Part shown: piece by piece, positions 45,314 to 56,200 of the stretch
Layout of the letters: the number at the start of each line of letters is the position of its first letter
Position numbering within the stretch: position 1 is the stretch's first letter
NCBI RefSeq assembly: GCF_000011365.1
Contig: NC_004463.1
Location: 186,001-250,000 of the forward strand
Source of the DNA: Bradyrhizobium diazoefficiens USDA 110
Lineage (GTDB): Bacteria; Pseudomonadota; Alphaproteobacteria; Rhizobiales; Xanthobacteraceae
Direction: 5' to 3'
DNA length: 64,000 nucleotides
Translations under genes and position numbers: made by a program
Notes under the pieces: model-generated
Told to the model about the DNA's origin: nothing
Seen by the model: the letters and a program-made list of their open reading frames with translations, nothing else
The model's database searches: none

Positions 45314-46300
45314 ATGGCGATGAACCAGGACGTTATCGATATCCGCCTTCTCGAGGCCTTCGCCGCCGTGATGTCGGCCGGCAGCATCACCGGCGCAGCG
45401 CGGCTGCTCGGCCGATCGCAGCCGGTCGTGACGCGTCAGATCCAGGATCTCGAAGCTGACGTCGGCTATCTCCTGTTCACCCGGAACGGCCCGCGCATCA
45501 GCCCGACGCCAAAGGGCGTGCTGTTTCATGCCGAGGTCGAGCGGCTGCTGATGGGCTTGAAGCACATCCGCCAGCGCGCCAACGCGATCGGTGCGGGGGC
45601 GCTTCCCGTGCTCAGCCTGGCGGCAATCCCGGCGCTGGCGGCCGGCTTCGTCCCGGCCGCGCTCGCAGCGCTCGAACGCAAGTTGCTGCCAAGCCAGGTC
45701 CACGTGCAGGCGCTCTCGGCCGAGAACGTCGTGCAATCGGTGCTGTCGCAGTCGGTCGATTTCGGCCTTGCGAGCCTGCCGATCCAGCATCCCGGGCTCG
45801 ACATGCAGTGGGTCTGCGAGGTGCCGTGCGTCGCGTGCCTCGCGATGGATCATCCGCTGGCAAAGAAGAAGGTCATTCGCCTGAGGGATCTTGCTGGCGT
45901 CCGGCTGCTGACGATGGCCAACCCCTACCGGCTTCGCCGCCGCGTGGAGGAGGCGCTGGAGCGTGAGGGTGTCGTGCCCGCTGAGGTCATCGACACCAAC
46001 GCTTCGCTGACGGCGATCGCCATGGCCAAGCAGTCGCTCGGCATCGCCGTGGTCGAGCCGGTGCTGACCTCCAGCCTGCCGGTGGAGGGCGTCGTCACCC
46101 GGCCCCTGGACGTGTCCATTCCCTTCCTGTTCGCCGCGATTGCGCCGACCGGGCGCGAGCTGACGCCGACGGTTGCCGCGCTCAACGACGCACTGCGCGC
46201 CGCGGTCGCGCTGATGCCTGGCGCAAAACTGCATAGCGGCGCCGCCGCGCTGGCCGAGGCCGGCGACGAAACCAGTGAATTCGAGAAAGCTCCCTCATGA
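45314..46300 (+). CDS. LysR family transcriptional regulator
   Basis: About 328 residues. The helix-turn-helix is in IRLLEAFAAVMSAGSITGAA and LLGRSQPVVTRQIQDLE, and the rest is the effector-binding domain. The intergenic region shared with the Cds1-like gene is short (about 75 bp) and AT-rich, so the regulator probably controls both sides. ATG 45314 and ATG 45320 are equally possible. The stop overlaps the start of the monooxygenase gene (ATGA), so regulator and enzyme are made together, which is unusual for LysR genes. Confidence 0.9.
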   Translation: MAMNQDVIDIRLLEAFAAVMSAGSITGAARLLGRSQPVVTRQIQDLEADVGYLLFTRNGPRISPTPKGVLFHAEVERLLMGLKHIRQRANAIGAGALPVLSLAAIPALAAGFVPAALAALERKLLPSQVHVQALSAENVVQSVLSQSVDFGLASLPIQHPGLDMQWVCEVPCVACLAMDHPLAKKKVIRLRDLAGVRLLTMANPYRLRRRVEEALEREGVVPAEVIDTNASLTAIAMAKQSLGIAVVEPVLTSSLPVEGVVTRPLDVSIPFLFAAIAPTGRELTPTVAALNDALRAAVALMPGAKLHSGAAALAEAGDETSEFEKAPS

Positions 46301-47757
46301 CGACGATGACACCTGACGCGGCGGGCCTCGCGGCGCTTGAAGCGCGCCTGAAGCAGGATCTGGCCTGGCTCGAACTGCCGGCCAAATCGTGGGTGCCGCG
46401 CCGCGTCGTTGACGGCAAGAGCGTCGTCGACGTCGTCATCGTCGGCGCCGGCATGGCCGGCCTCGTCGCCTCCGCCATGCTCAGGCGTCTCGGCGTCGAC
46501 AACCAGCTCGTGCTCGACCGTGCCCGCGCCGGCGAGGAAGGCCCCTGGGTTACGTTCGCCCGGATGCGGACGCTACGCTCGCCCAAGGAATTGACCGGAC
46601 CTGCGATGGGCATGCCGGCGCTGACCTTCCGCGCCTTCTACGAGGCGCAATATGGCAGGCAGGCGTGGCAGGCGCTCGACCGCGCGCCGCGCACGATGTG
46701 GATGGATTACCTGATCTGGTACCGCAAGGTGCTGGACCTGCCGGTCCGCAACGGGGTTTCGGTCGAGCGAATCCACGCGCGCACCGATGAATTGTTCGCG
46801 CTCGACATCAGCGAGGGCGGCACGTCGCGACAGATTCTCGCGCGCCATGTCGTGCTGGCGACGGGCCGCGACGGCCTCGGCGGTGCTTACGTGCCGTCGC
46901 TCTGCGACGGCATCGACCGACGTTTCTGGGCGCATTCGTCCGCCCCTATCGACTTCGAGAGACTTCGCGGCAGGCGTGTTGCCGTCGTCGGCGCGGGCGC
47001 ATCCGCGATGGACAACGCAGCGATGGCGCTGGAGGCGGGCGCAGCGCGGCTCGACCTATTCATTCGGCGCGCGGACATCCCGCGCGTCAACAAGTTCACC
47101 GGCATCGGCAGCCAGGGCGTCGTCCACGGCTTTGCCGGCCTGTCGGATGACTGGAAATGGCGTTTCCTCGATCACACGCTGAAGGCGCAGACGCCGCCGC
47201 CGCGTCAAAGCGTACTGCGGGTCTCCGCCTATCCGCAGGCGCATTTCCATCTCGCAAGCCCGATCGATGATCTCGCCGTCGCGGGAGACCATCTCACGGT
47301 AACGACGCCGAAGGGCCGCTACGCGACCGATTTCATCATCTTCGGCACGGGCTTCAAGGTCGACCTCGCGTTGCGCGACGAGCTCGCCGAGTTCGCGCCG
47401 CATATCCGGTTCTGGTGCGACCGCTTCCCGGCACCTGACGGCATGGACAATGCCGAGCTGGAGAACTCGCCAGACCTCGGCGACAGCTTCCAGTTCCTGG
47501 AGAAAGAGCCCGGCGCCTGCCCCATGTTGGCGCGGCTGCATTGCTTCAACTATCCGGCGACGCTGAGCCACGGAAAGCTCTCCGGCGATATCCCCGCGAT
47601 CAGCGAAGGCGCCGACCGGCTCGCGCGCGGCATCGTCCGTCGCCTGTTCGTCGAGGATCGCGAGATTCATTTCGCCAACCTCAAGGCCTTCGCCACGCCG
47701 GAACTCGCCGGCGACGAATGGCAGGATGCCGACGTCACCCATCAACCCGCCGAATAG
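46297..47757 (+). CDS. Flavin-dependent NAD(P)-binding monooxygenase-like oxidoreductase
   Basis: 486 residues. The FAD-binding loop is VVIVGAGMAGLVASAMLRRL near residue 47, and the second Rossmann site is VAVVGAGASAMDNAAMALEA. Between them lies ARMRTLRSPKELTGPAMG, and TDFIIFGTGFKVDLALR is the closing ATG-type motif. This fits class B flavin monooxygenase-like proteins. The exact FMO fingerprint FxGxxxHxxx(Y/F) is not seen. The substrate is unknown; neighbours suggest a sulfur- or nitrogen-containing small molecule. It overlaps LysR by 4 nt. Confidence 0.82.
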   Translation: MTTMTPDAAGLAALEARLKQDLAWLELPAKSWVPRRVVDGKSVVDVVIVGAGMAGLVASAMLRRLGVDNQLVLDRARAGEEGPWVTFARMRTLRSPKELTGPAMGMPALTFRAFYEAQYGRQAWQALDRAPRTMWMDYLIWYRKVLDLPVRNGVSVERIHARTDELFALDISEGGTSRQILARHVVLATGRDGLGGAYVPSLCDGIDRRFWAHSSAPIDFERLRGRRVAVVGAGASAMDNAAMALEAGAARLDLFIRRADIPRVNKFTGIGSQGVVHGFAGLSDDWKWRFLDHTLKAQTPPPRQSVLRVSAYPQAHFHLASPIDDLAVAGDHLTVTTPKGRYATDFIIFGTGFKVDLALRDELAEFAPHIRFWCDRFPAPDGMDNAELENSPDLGDSFQFLEKEPGACPMLARLHCFNYPATLSHGKLSGDIPAISEGADRLARGIVRRLFVEDREIHFANLKAFATPELAGDEWQDADVTHQPAE

Positions 47758-47782
47758 GCGCAACCGGACAGGCAAGCGAGAG

Positions 47783-49087
47783 ATGCAGACGAACAGGAAA
47801 GCCATCGCAGCCGCGATCGCCGGCAATGCCCTGGAGTGGTACGACTTCACGGTGTTCGCCCTGATGACACCGGTCATCAAGAACCTGTTCTTCCCGGTCG
47901 ACCCGAAAATTTCGGGCAGTGAGATCAACGCACTGCTGCTGACCACCGCGCTGTTCGGCACCGGCTTCTTCATGCGGCCGATCGGCGGCCTCGTGCTCGG
48001 CTATTTCGGCGATCGCAAGGGGCGGAAGGCGGCGATGACGCTCGGCATGGGCATCATGGCTGTGTCGGTCGCGCTGTTGGCGTTGACGCCGACCTACGCC
48101 ACGGCCGGCATTGCGGCGCCGCTGATCGTGCTGCTGGCGCGGCTGTTGCAGGGCTTTTCGGTCGGCGGCGAGTTCGGCACCTCGACCGCCTATCTGATCG
48201 AAGCGGCGCCTCCCGGCCGCACCGGCTTCTATGGCTCGTGGCAGATCGCCGGCCAGCTCATGGCCAACGTGCTCGGCGCAGTGCTGGGTGCCGCCCTGAC
48301 GCTGGCGTTCACGCAGGAGCAGCTTGCCGCCGGCGCCTGGCGCATTCCCTTCTTCGTCGGCCTCGTGATCGTTCCGATCCTGCTCTATATGCGCGCCAGC
48401 GTCATCGAGCCCGAAGCTTCCCGGCGCAGCATGGCGACGCTGCACAAGGACAATTTCATCGCCGCGCTGAAGAATCCCGGCCGCAATTTCCTGATCGGCA
48501 TGGGCATGGTGGTGGCGAGCGCCGTGTCGTTCTACGTCACCTTCGGCTACACCGTGACCTACGCCAAGGAGGTGCTGAAGCTGCCGCTGATGCAGAGCTT
48601 CCTGGTGCAGATGATCGCGGCAATCGTGATGGTGATCGTCGTGCCGATCGCGGGCGCCGTCTCCGACCGCTATCCGCGCCGGCCGCTGTTGCTGGTCTCG
48701 CTGATCGGCTATTTCGTCTCGCTCTACCCGCTCTATGCCTGGGTGATCTCCGAGCCGTCGATCGCAAGGCTCCTGGTCGCCCAAATCGTCATCGGCTTCT
48801 TCAGCGCCTTCTTCCTCGGCGTCTACTGCACCACGCTGGTCGAGCTGTTCCCGATCCGCGTCCGCTCGACCGCGCTTGCGATCGTCAACAATGTCGCGGT
48901 GCTGGTGTTCGGCGGCTTTGCCCAGTTCTTCGTGACCTGGCTGATCGCGCTCACCGGCTCCCCGCTGGCGCCGATCTTCTATGTCATGATCGGCGTCGGC
49001 CTCGGGCTGATCGCGGTGATCGCGATGCGGCCGGAGGACGCCGAGCGGGAGCAGGTCCCGGACGGCGTCGTCGAACAGGCATCGTGA
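47783..49087 (+). CDS. MFS transporter, metabolite:H+ symporter (MHS) family
   Basis: 434 residues with twelve hydrophobic segments. The N terminus AGNALEWYDFTVFALMTPVI is the MHS hallmark, followed by GYFGDRKGRKAAMTLGM and GFSVGGEFGTSTAYLIEAAP. Members import organic acids, betaine or similar solutes. ATG 47783 is preceded by GCGAGAG. It follows the monooxygenase by 25 nt, so LysR, monooxygenase and importer probably form one operon. Confidence 0.9.
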   Translation: MQTNRKAIAAAIAGNALEWYDFTVFALMTPVIKNLFFPVDPKISGSEINALLLTTALFGTGFFMRPIGGLVLGYFGDRKGRKAAMTLGMGIMAVSVALLALTPTYATAGIAAPLIVLLARLLQGFSVGGEFGTSTAYLIEAAPPGRTGFYGSWQIAGQLMANVLGAVLGAALTLAFTQEQLAAGAWRIPFFVGLVIVPILLYMRASVIEPEASRRSMATLHKDNFIAALKNPGRNFLIGMGMVVASAVSFYVTFGYTVTYAKEVLKLPLMQSFLVQMIAAIVMVIVVPIAGAVSDRYPRRPLLLVSLIGYFVSLYPLYAWVISEPSIARLLVAQIVIGFFSAFFLGVYCTTLVELFPIRVRSTALAIVNNVAVLVFGGFAQFFVTWLIALTGSPLAPIFYVMIGVGLGLIAVIAMRPEDAEREQVPDGVVEQAS

Positions 49088-49093
49088 AGCCGC

Positions 49094-49558
49094 TCAAAAC
49101 TCCAGCGGCGCGTTGTCGACGACCTCTTTCATCACGAAGAAGGTGCGGGTCTGGCGCACCCCCGGCAGCGCGATGAGCTGTTCGCCATGGATGCGGTTGA
49201 AATCCTCCATGTCGCCGACGCGGATCTTGAGGAAATAGTCGAAGTCGCCGGCGACGAGGTGGCAGTCGAGCACGAATTTCAGTTTTGCGATCGCCTGCTC
49301 GAAGATGGCAAAGCTTTCCGGCGTCGAGCGGTCCAGCACGACGCCGACCATGACCAGCGTCCCCTTCGCCACCTTCTTCGGCGCGATCATGGCGCGGACG
49401 GCAGCGATGAAGCCGTCCTCGAACAGGCGCTGGGTGCGGCGATGGCAGGTGGCGGGGCTGATCGCAACGGTTTCGGCCAGCTCGGCATTGCTGAGCCGGC
49501 CGTTATTTTGAAGCAATCTCAATATCTTAAGGTCGGTTCGATCGAGCCGAAGCGGCAT
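49094..49558 (-). CDS. Lrp/AsnC family regulator, probable AcdR
   Basis: 154 residues. The HTH is in LDRTDLKILRLLQNNGRLSN and VAISPATCHRRTQRLFEDGF; the C-terminal RAM domain (VMVGVVLDRSTPESFAIFEQ, GVRQTRTFFVMKEVV) binds effectors. It is divergent from acdS with 163 bp between starts, the arrangement in which AcdR is known to activate acdS in Pseudomonas and Bradyrhizobium. The name is therefore inferred from position plus family. Confidence 0.88.
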   Translation of the reverse strand: MPLRLDRTDLKILRLLQNNGRLSNAELAETVAISPATCHRRTQRLFEDGFIAAVRAMIAPKKVAKGTLVMVGVVLDRSTPESFAIFEQAIAKLKFVLDCHLVAGDFDYFLKIRVGDMEDFNRIHGEQLIALPGVRQTRTFFVMKEVVDNAPLEF

Positions 49559-49721
49559 GGAAGAAGCTTCCGATTCTGGATGATTTTCTGAAAGAAATAT
49601 TAGTCAAAATGCCAATCTTCGCAAGATATCATGCAATATCGGTGCAGCATTCGAGAGCACATTCCTTACCACATATGCTAATCGCTGCGGCCAGCTCAAC
49701 ACCAATCGAGATGACCTGACC
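49559..49721. promoter_or_regulatory. Divergent control region of the Lrp-type gene and acdS
   Basis: The 163-bp region is AT-rich compared with its flanks. Direct repeats GCAAGATATC (49621-49630) and GCAATATC (49633-49640) lie near the middle and could be part of an Lrp-type binding array. No exact promoter was assigned. Confidence 0.35.
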
Positions 49722-50735
49722 ATGCTGGAAAAATTCGCGCGCTATCCGCTGACCTTCGGCCCGACGCCCATCGAGAAGCTGGAGCGGCTGTCGAAACATC
49801 TCGGCGGCAATGTCGAGATCTATGCCAAGCGCGAGGACTGCAACTCCGGCCTCGCCTATGGCGGCAACAAGCTGCGCAAGCTCGAATACATCATCCCGGA
49901 CGCGATCGCCTCGAACGCCGACACGCTGGTCTCGATCGGCGGCGTGCAGTCCAACCACACCCGCATGATCGCCGCCGTCGCCGCCAAGATCGGCATGAAG
50001 TGCCGCCTGGTGCAGGAAGCGTGGGTGCCGCACGAGGACGCCGTCTATGACCGCGTCGGCAACATCATGCTCTCGCGCATCATGGGCGCCGACGTGCGCC
50101 TGGTCGACGACGGCTTCGACATCGGCATCCGCAAGAGCTGGGAGCAGGCGATCGAGGAAGTGAAGGCCGCGGGCGGCAAGCCTTACGCGATTCCCGCCGG
50201 CGCCTCCGTGCACAAATATGGCGGGCTCGGCTATGTCGGCTTCGCCGAGGAAGTGCGTAAGCAGGAAGCCGAGCTCGGCTTCAAGTTCGACTACATCGTG
50301 GTCTGCACCGTCACCGGCTCGACCCATGCCGGCATGCTGGTCGGCTTCGCCGCCGACGGCCGCGCGCGAAAGGTGATCGGCATCGACGGGTCGTTCACCC
50401 CGGCGCAGACCAAGGCGCAGGTGCTCTCGATCGCCCAGAACACGGCCAAGCTCGTCGAGCTCGGCAAGGACATCGTCGCAGACGACGTCGTGCTGATCGA
50501 GGACTACGCCTATCCCGCCTATGGCGTGCCGTCGGAAGAGACCAAGGAGGCGATCCGCCTCACCGCGCGTCTCGAAGCCATGATCACCGACCCCGTCTAC
50601 GAGGGCAAGTCGATGCAGGGCCTGATCGACCTCACGCAGAAAGGCTATTTCGAGAAGGGCGCGAAGGTCCTCTACGCGCATCTCGGCGGTGCCCCGGCGC
50701 TCAACGGCTACGGCTACGCGTTCAGAAACGGCTAG
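49722..50735 (+). CDS. acdS: 1-aminocyclopropane-1-carboxylate deaminase
   Basis: 337 residues. It cleaves ACC, the plant ethylene precursor, to 2-oxobutyrate and ammonia. The PLP Lys50 is in [15 protein letters not shown], Ser77 in GGVQSNHTR, and the residues that separate true ACC deaminase from D-cysteine desulfhydrase are present: Glu294 in DPVYEGKS and Leu321 in [11 protein letters not shown]. It is cytoplasmic and lets plant-associated bacteria lower host ethylene. It is controlled, by context, by the divergent Lrp-type gene. Confidence 0.96.
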   Translation: MLEKFARYPLTFGPTPIEKLERLSKHLGGNVEIYAKREDCNSGLAYGGNKLRKLEYIIPDAIASNADTLVSIGGVQSNHTRMIAAVAAKIGMKCRLVQEAWVPHEDAVYDRVGNIMLSRIMGADVRLVDDGFDIGIRKSWEQAIEEVKAAGGKPYAIPAGASVHKYGGLGYVGFAEEVRKQEAELGFKFDYIVVCTVTGSTHAGMLVGFAADGRARKVIGIDGSFTPAQTKAQVLSIAQNTAKLVELGKDIVADDVVLIEDYAYPAYGVPSEETKEAIRLTARLEAMITDPVYEGKSMQGLIDLTQKGYFEKGAKVLYAHLGGAPALNGYGYAFRNG

Positions 50736-50776
50736 TGCGTCGGTGCCGTAAGACGGCGCGCGCCTCCTCACTGGTC

Positions 50777-50917
50777 TCGTCCTGGCGAAAGCCAGGACCC
50801 ATTACCCCGACCGCCAATTGTTGAAACACACTGAGGCTGTCGGCGTGCCGTTTCCCACGGCCTGTGGTTATGGATCCCGGATCTGCGCGCGCTTTGGGCG
50901 CGCTTGTCCGGGATGAC
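50777..50917. repeat. Composite palindromic intergenic repeat, family B (copy 6)
   Basis: The left end TCGTCCTGGCGAAAGCCAGG is the CTGG hairpin; the right end contains GCGCGCTTTGGGCGCGC followed by TTGTCCGGGATGAC. The two ends belong to different subfamilies. The copy at 18.8 kb has the same two kinds of end in the other order. Confidence 0.65.
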
Positions 50918-50939
50918 GGTGGAGATATTAGCTTCACCC

Positions 50940-52805
<1,866 letters not shown>

Positions 52806-52899
52806 GGGTGTGTCGGAGGCCGTGGGATTCGTCACAAGGCCAGTCGCATGGCTGCGCGGGCGTGGCAAGACGATTTGACGCTTGCGCCGCTGCTTCTTC

Positions 52900-53036
52900 T
52901 CCCTCTCCCCGTTCTTACGGGGAGAGAGTTGGGGTGAGGGGCCTCTTTCCACGGATGAGACTGTTGCGGGACCTGTACCCCCTCACCCGGATCGCAAGAG
53001 CGATCCGACCTCTCCCCGCAAGCGGGGCGAGGTAAG
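52900..53036. repeat. Palindromic intergenic repeat, family D
   Basis: CTCCCTCTCCCCGTTCTTAC begins a hairpin that ends GGGGAGAGAG, and further right CCTCACCCGGATCGCAAGAG is followed by CTCTCCCCGCAAGCGGGGCG. Such runs are frequent between genes in Bradyrhizobium. It lies between the polysaccharide deacetylase stop and the recQ start. Confidence 0.6.
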
Positions 53037-53040
53037 AGAG

Positions 53041-53907
53041 CTACGCCCCGATTCGTCGCAGCGCCTCCGCGACGGTTACGATCGGCATGTCGCGCTTGCC
53101 GGCCGCCTCCAGCGCATGGCGCATCAGGTGCGGCGTGCAGCCATAGGGGCTCGGCGCGTTCACGACGTCATGGCCGTAGAAGATGAGCCATCCGCCGCTT
53201 GCGACCGCCTCGTCGAAATAGCGATCGACGCCCGCCCTATCGATCTCGCAATCTACCAACGGTGAGGCGCGCAGGAACTGGAGGTCGATGACATCGCGAT
53301 TGACGCCGGGCAGAATGCCGCGCGCCGAGCGGAAGGTTCTCGCGAGCTGCGGCTTGCGCCAGACCGAGGCGAGGCCGTACGGATAGGCGAAATTCTCCAG
53401 CGCGATCGAGGAATCGATTTCGCGGAGATGGCTGCGGTTTCGTTCGATCTCGCGGGTCATGGCGGCCTCGCCGAGATTGACCGCGCTCTGATGCGAAAAG
53501 GTATGGCAGGCGATCTCGTGGCCGGCATGGTGAAGCCGCACGATTGCGTCGTTCGACAGCCCATGCCAATGATCCGACGGCCGGCCAATCAGGCTGCCGG
53601 CGATGTAGTAGGTGCCGCGGCCACCATGCGCTTCGAGAAGCGAAGCACCCTCGCCGGCGGCACTATCGGGGGCATCGTCGAAGGTGAAGCTCACCATCGG
53701 CGCGTGCGCGGGCAGCCGGTGCGGCGCGGCACGGAAATGCCGGGCCAGCCGATTGCTCACGCGTCCCTGGAGTGCCGACCACACGACCGCATTTCCTGTT
53801 TGCCCCGCCCCCTTCAGTGAAGCATTCGTACGCTGCCGGAAGCAAGCTTCACACTTCGTTAGTCCTAACGTGAAGCGTCCCGACCTAGCGCGCAAGGACC
53901 GACGCAT
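53041..53907 (-). CDS. Polysaccharide deacetylase family protein (NodB-like fold)
   Basis: Up to 288 residues. The metal-site motifs are MVSFTFDDAPDSAAGEG and HEIACHTFSHQSAVNL (H-x-x-x-H), with GWLIFYGHDVVNAP later. It may deacetylate a cell-surface or storage sugar polymer. ATG 53907 lies 23 nt inside metA; GTG 53784, with AGGAAA upstream, is a reasonable alternative start giving 247 residues and a start nearer the conserved fold. No signal peptide is clear in either case, so its location is uncertain. Confidence 0.85.
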   Translation of the reverse strand: MRRSLRARSGRFTLGLTKCEACFRQRTNASLKGAGQTGNAVVWSALQGRVSNRLARHFRAAPHRLPAHAPMVSFTFDDAPDSAAGEGASLLEAHGGRGTYYIAGSLIGRPSDHWHGLSNDAIVRLHHAGHEIACHTFSHQSAVNLGEAAMTREIERNRSHLREIDSSIALENFAYPYGLASVWRKPQLARTFRSARGILPGVNRDVIDLQFLRASPLVDCEIDRAGVDRYFDEAVASGGWLIFYGHDVVNAPSPYGCTPHLMRHALEAAGKRDMPIVTVAEALRRIGA

Positions 53908-54886
53908 CGGCGTCCGCGCCGAGATATTGCAGCCAGTTACGGAATAGCGCCGCCGCCGCGCTGCCGGCGGCGATATCGGCGCGCAAATTCAGCGCGGGAA
54001 GCTCGTTGCTGAGCGCTGGATGGCGCTGGTGCCTCGCCTGCTTCTCGAAGCGCACAAGCTTCTCTTCCGTCGCTGCGTCAAAATAGCTCACCGGCAGGTG
54101 CGGATAATTGTCACGCTCGCGCACGAGGTAGCGGCCGACGTCGCGCAGATATTCGCGCTGGAGCGACAATGCGTCATATTCGGGGTGGCCCTGGAAGAAC
54201 ACGAAGCGGCTGGCATATTGGCGGACGAAGACGTCGACACCAGCCAGTGCCGAGCGGGTCAAGACCTGATAACCGGCCTGCTCGAGGTCGCTCTCGACGA
54301 TCTCGTTCAGGCGCGAATGCGAAACCTTGAGCGGCGCAGGCAGGGCATGCGTCAGCGGATCACCCGTAACGGCCTCGCAGTCGAAGATGCCGTGACACTT
54401 GGCCGGTAGCCGTCGCCGCGCGATGCCGTCGAGGTGCAGCACCGCGGCGTGCGCGGCGAGGCATGACCAGATCGTCGAGCGCGTGTTGGTCCTCGCCCAG
54501 TCGACCAGATCGGTGAGGTCGCGCCAGTACGGCTCCTGGTCGAGCTCGGGCGCGACCGGCTCGGCGCCGGTCACGATCAGCCCGTCGAATCGCTGACGCT
54601 TGAGATCCGCGAGATCGGAATATTCGCTCTCGACGTGCCATTTCGCTTCGGGCGAGCGCTTGACCGAGGGCAGCGAGAAGCAGTGGAAGCGGATGCGGCG
54701 CGGGCCGGCGGCGGCCTGGAGCAGCTTCATGAACTGCCGCTCAGTCGCCTTCAGCGCCGGATCAGGCATGTTGTTGATCAGCCCGATGGTGAGCTCGGCG
54801 CCGGCATGATCGCGCGCCAGATCGCCCTCAGCCGGCACCAGCGCCGGGCTCGACATACCGTGATCCCTGTCGATCAGGATCGTCAT
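53885..54886 (-). CDS. metA: Homoserine O-succinyltransferase (MetA family)
   Basis: 333 residues. Conserved blocks are IGLINNMPDPALKATERQFM, TGAEPVAPELDQEPYW, IWSCLAAHAAVLHLDGI with the nucleophile Cys, and FVFFQGHPEYDALSLQREYL with the His and Glu. It activates homoserine by acylation for methionine synthesis. Succinyl or acetyl specificity is not settled from sequence. It follows the sulfhydrylase gene by 12 nt. Start ATG 54886 is used; ATG 54856 is an alternative. Confidence 0.9.
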   Translation of the reverse strand: MTILIDRDHGMSSPALVPAEGDLARDHAGAELTIGLINNMPDPALKATERQFMKLLQAAAGPRRIRFHCFSLPSVKRSPEAKWHVESEYSDLADLKRQRFDGLIVTGAEPVAPELDQEPYWRDLTDLVDWARTNTRSTIWSCLAAHAAVLHLDGIARRRLPAKCHGIFDCEAVTGDPLTHALPAPLKVSHSRLNEIVESDLEQAGYQVLTRSALAGVDVFVRQYASRFVFFQGHPEYDALSLQREYLRDVGRYLVRERDNYPHLPVSYFDAATEEKLVRFEKQARHQRHPALSNELPALNLRADIAAGSAAAALFRNWLQYLGADADASVLAR

Positions 54887-54898
54887 CGGGGCCGTCGC

Positions 54899-56200
54899 CT
54901 ACTCCGCGGCCTGGAGGCGCGACGACGGACAGGCTTTTTCCAACGCCTGGTCGATGTCCTCGATGATATCGGCAGCATGCTCGATGCCGATGGACAGGCG
55001 GATCGTCTCCGGCAGAACGCCGGCGAGGCGCTGCTGCTCCGCCGACATCTGCCGGTGCGTGGTCGAAGCCGGATGGCAGGCCAGCGACTTCGCGTCGCCG
55101 ATATTGACGAGGCGCGTGATCAGCTTCAGCGCATCGTAGAAGGTCTTGCCGGCTTCCATGCCGCCCTTGATGCCGAAGGTGAACAGCGAGGAGGCATTGC
55201 CGTCGAGATATTTCTGGACCAGCGGATAGTAGGGGCTGTCCGGGAAACCCGTGTAGTTGACCCAGGCGACGCGCGGGTCAGTACGCAGGAATTCGGCGAC
55301 CTTGCGCGCGTTCTCGACGTGGCGCTCCATGCGCAGCGCCACGGTCTCGATGCCCTGGAGCAGCAGGAAGGCGTTGAACGGCGACAGCACCGAACCCATG
55401 GTGCGCTGATAGACGCTGCGCGCGCGCTCGATATAGGCGGTCTTGCCGAAGCGCTCGGCATAGACGAGTCCGTGATAGGACGCGTCCGGCTTGTTGTAGG
55501 CGGGGAAGCGGTCGGCGTATTTCGCCCACGGAAAATTTCCGGAATCGACGATGGCGCCGCCCAGCGTGGTGCCGTGGCCACCCAGGAACTTGGTCAGCGA
55601 ATGCACGGCGATGTCGGCGCCGTAGTCGAACGGCTTGAGCAGGATCGGGGTTGCGACCGTGTTGTCGACGATCAGCGGCACGCCATGGGCATGCGCGATC
55701 TTCGCCAATGCCTCGATGTCGCAGACATTGCCGGCAGGATTGCCGATGGTCTCGGCGAACACCGCACGGGTGTTCTCGTCGATCAGCTTCTCGATCGCAT
55801 CCGGCTTGTCGCTCTCGGCGAAGCGGCCCGTGATGCCCTGGCGCGGCAGAATGTGCGAGAGCAGCGTGTGCGTGGTGCCGTAGAGCTGCGGCACGGACAC
55901 GATGTTGCCGCCGTGATCGGCGACGTTGACGAAGGCGAAATGCAGCGCCGCCTGGCCGGTCGCGACCGCAAGCGCGCCGACGCCGCCTTCGAGCTGGCTG
56001 ATACGCTTCTCCAGCACCGCGCTGGTCGGATTGGCGATGCGGCTGTAACGGAAACCCTCGGCCTCGAGATTGAAGAGCGCCGCGCCGTGATCGGCGCTGT
56101 CGAAGGCGTAGGCCGCGGTCTGGTAGATCGGCACGGCAACCGCGTGCGTGGTGGCTTCGGGCTCATAGCCGGCGTGAATAGCGATCGTCTCGTTGCGCAT
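54899..56200 (-). CDS. metY: O-acetylhomoserine/O-succinylhomoserine sulfhydrylase
   Basis: 433 residues of the Cys/Met metabolism PLP family. PLP Lys is in IAVHSLTKFLGGHGTTLGGA; other blocks are TTHAVAVPIYQTAAYAFDSA, FRYSRIANPTSAVLEKRISQ and SIGIEHAADIIEDIDQAL. It joins sulfide to activated homoserine, giving homocysteine directly. ATG 56200 is preceded by GGAGGT and is the clear start. The gene heads the metY-metA-deacetylase run, so activation and sulfhydrylation are cotranscribed. No SAM riboswitch was recognised in the leader (56230-56340). Confidence 0.93.
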   Translation of the reverse strand: MRNETIAIHAGYEPEATTHAVAVPIYQTAAYAFDSADHGAALFNLEAEGFRYSRIANPTSAVLEKRISQLEGGVGALAVATGQAALHFAFVNVADHGGNIVSVPQLYGTTHTLLSHILPRQGITGRFAESDKPDAIEKLIDENTRAVFAETIGNPAGNVCDIEALAKIAHAHGVPLIVDNTVATPILLKPFDYGADIAVHSLTKFLGGHGTTLGGAIVDSGNFPWAKYADRFPAYNKPDASYHGLVYAERFGKTAYIERARSVYQRTMGSVLSPFNAFLLLQGIETVALRMERHVENARKVAEFLRTDPRVAWVNYTGFPDSPYYPLVQKYLDGNASSLFTFGIKGGMEAGKTFYDALKLITRLVNIGDAKSLACHPASTTHRQMSAEQQRLAGVLPETIRLSIGIEHAADIIEDIDQALEKACPSSRLQAAE

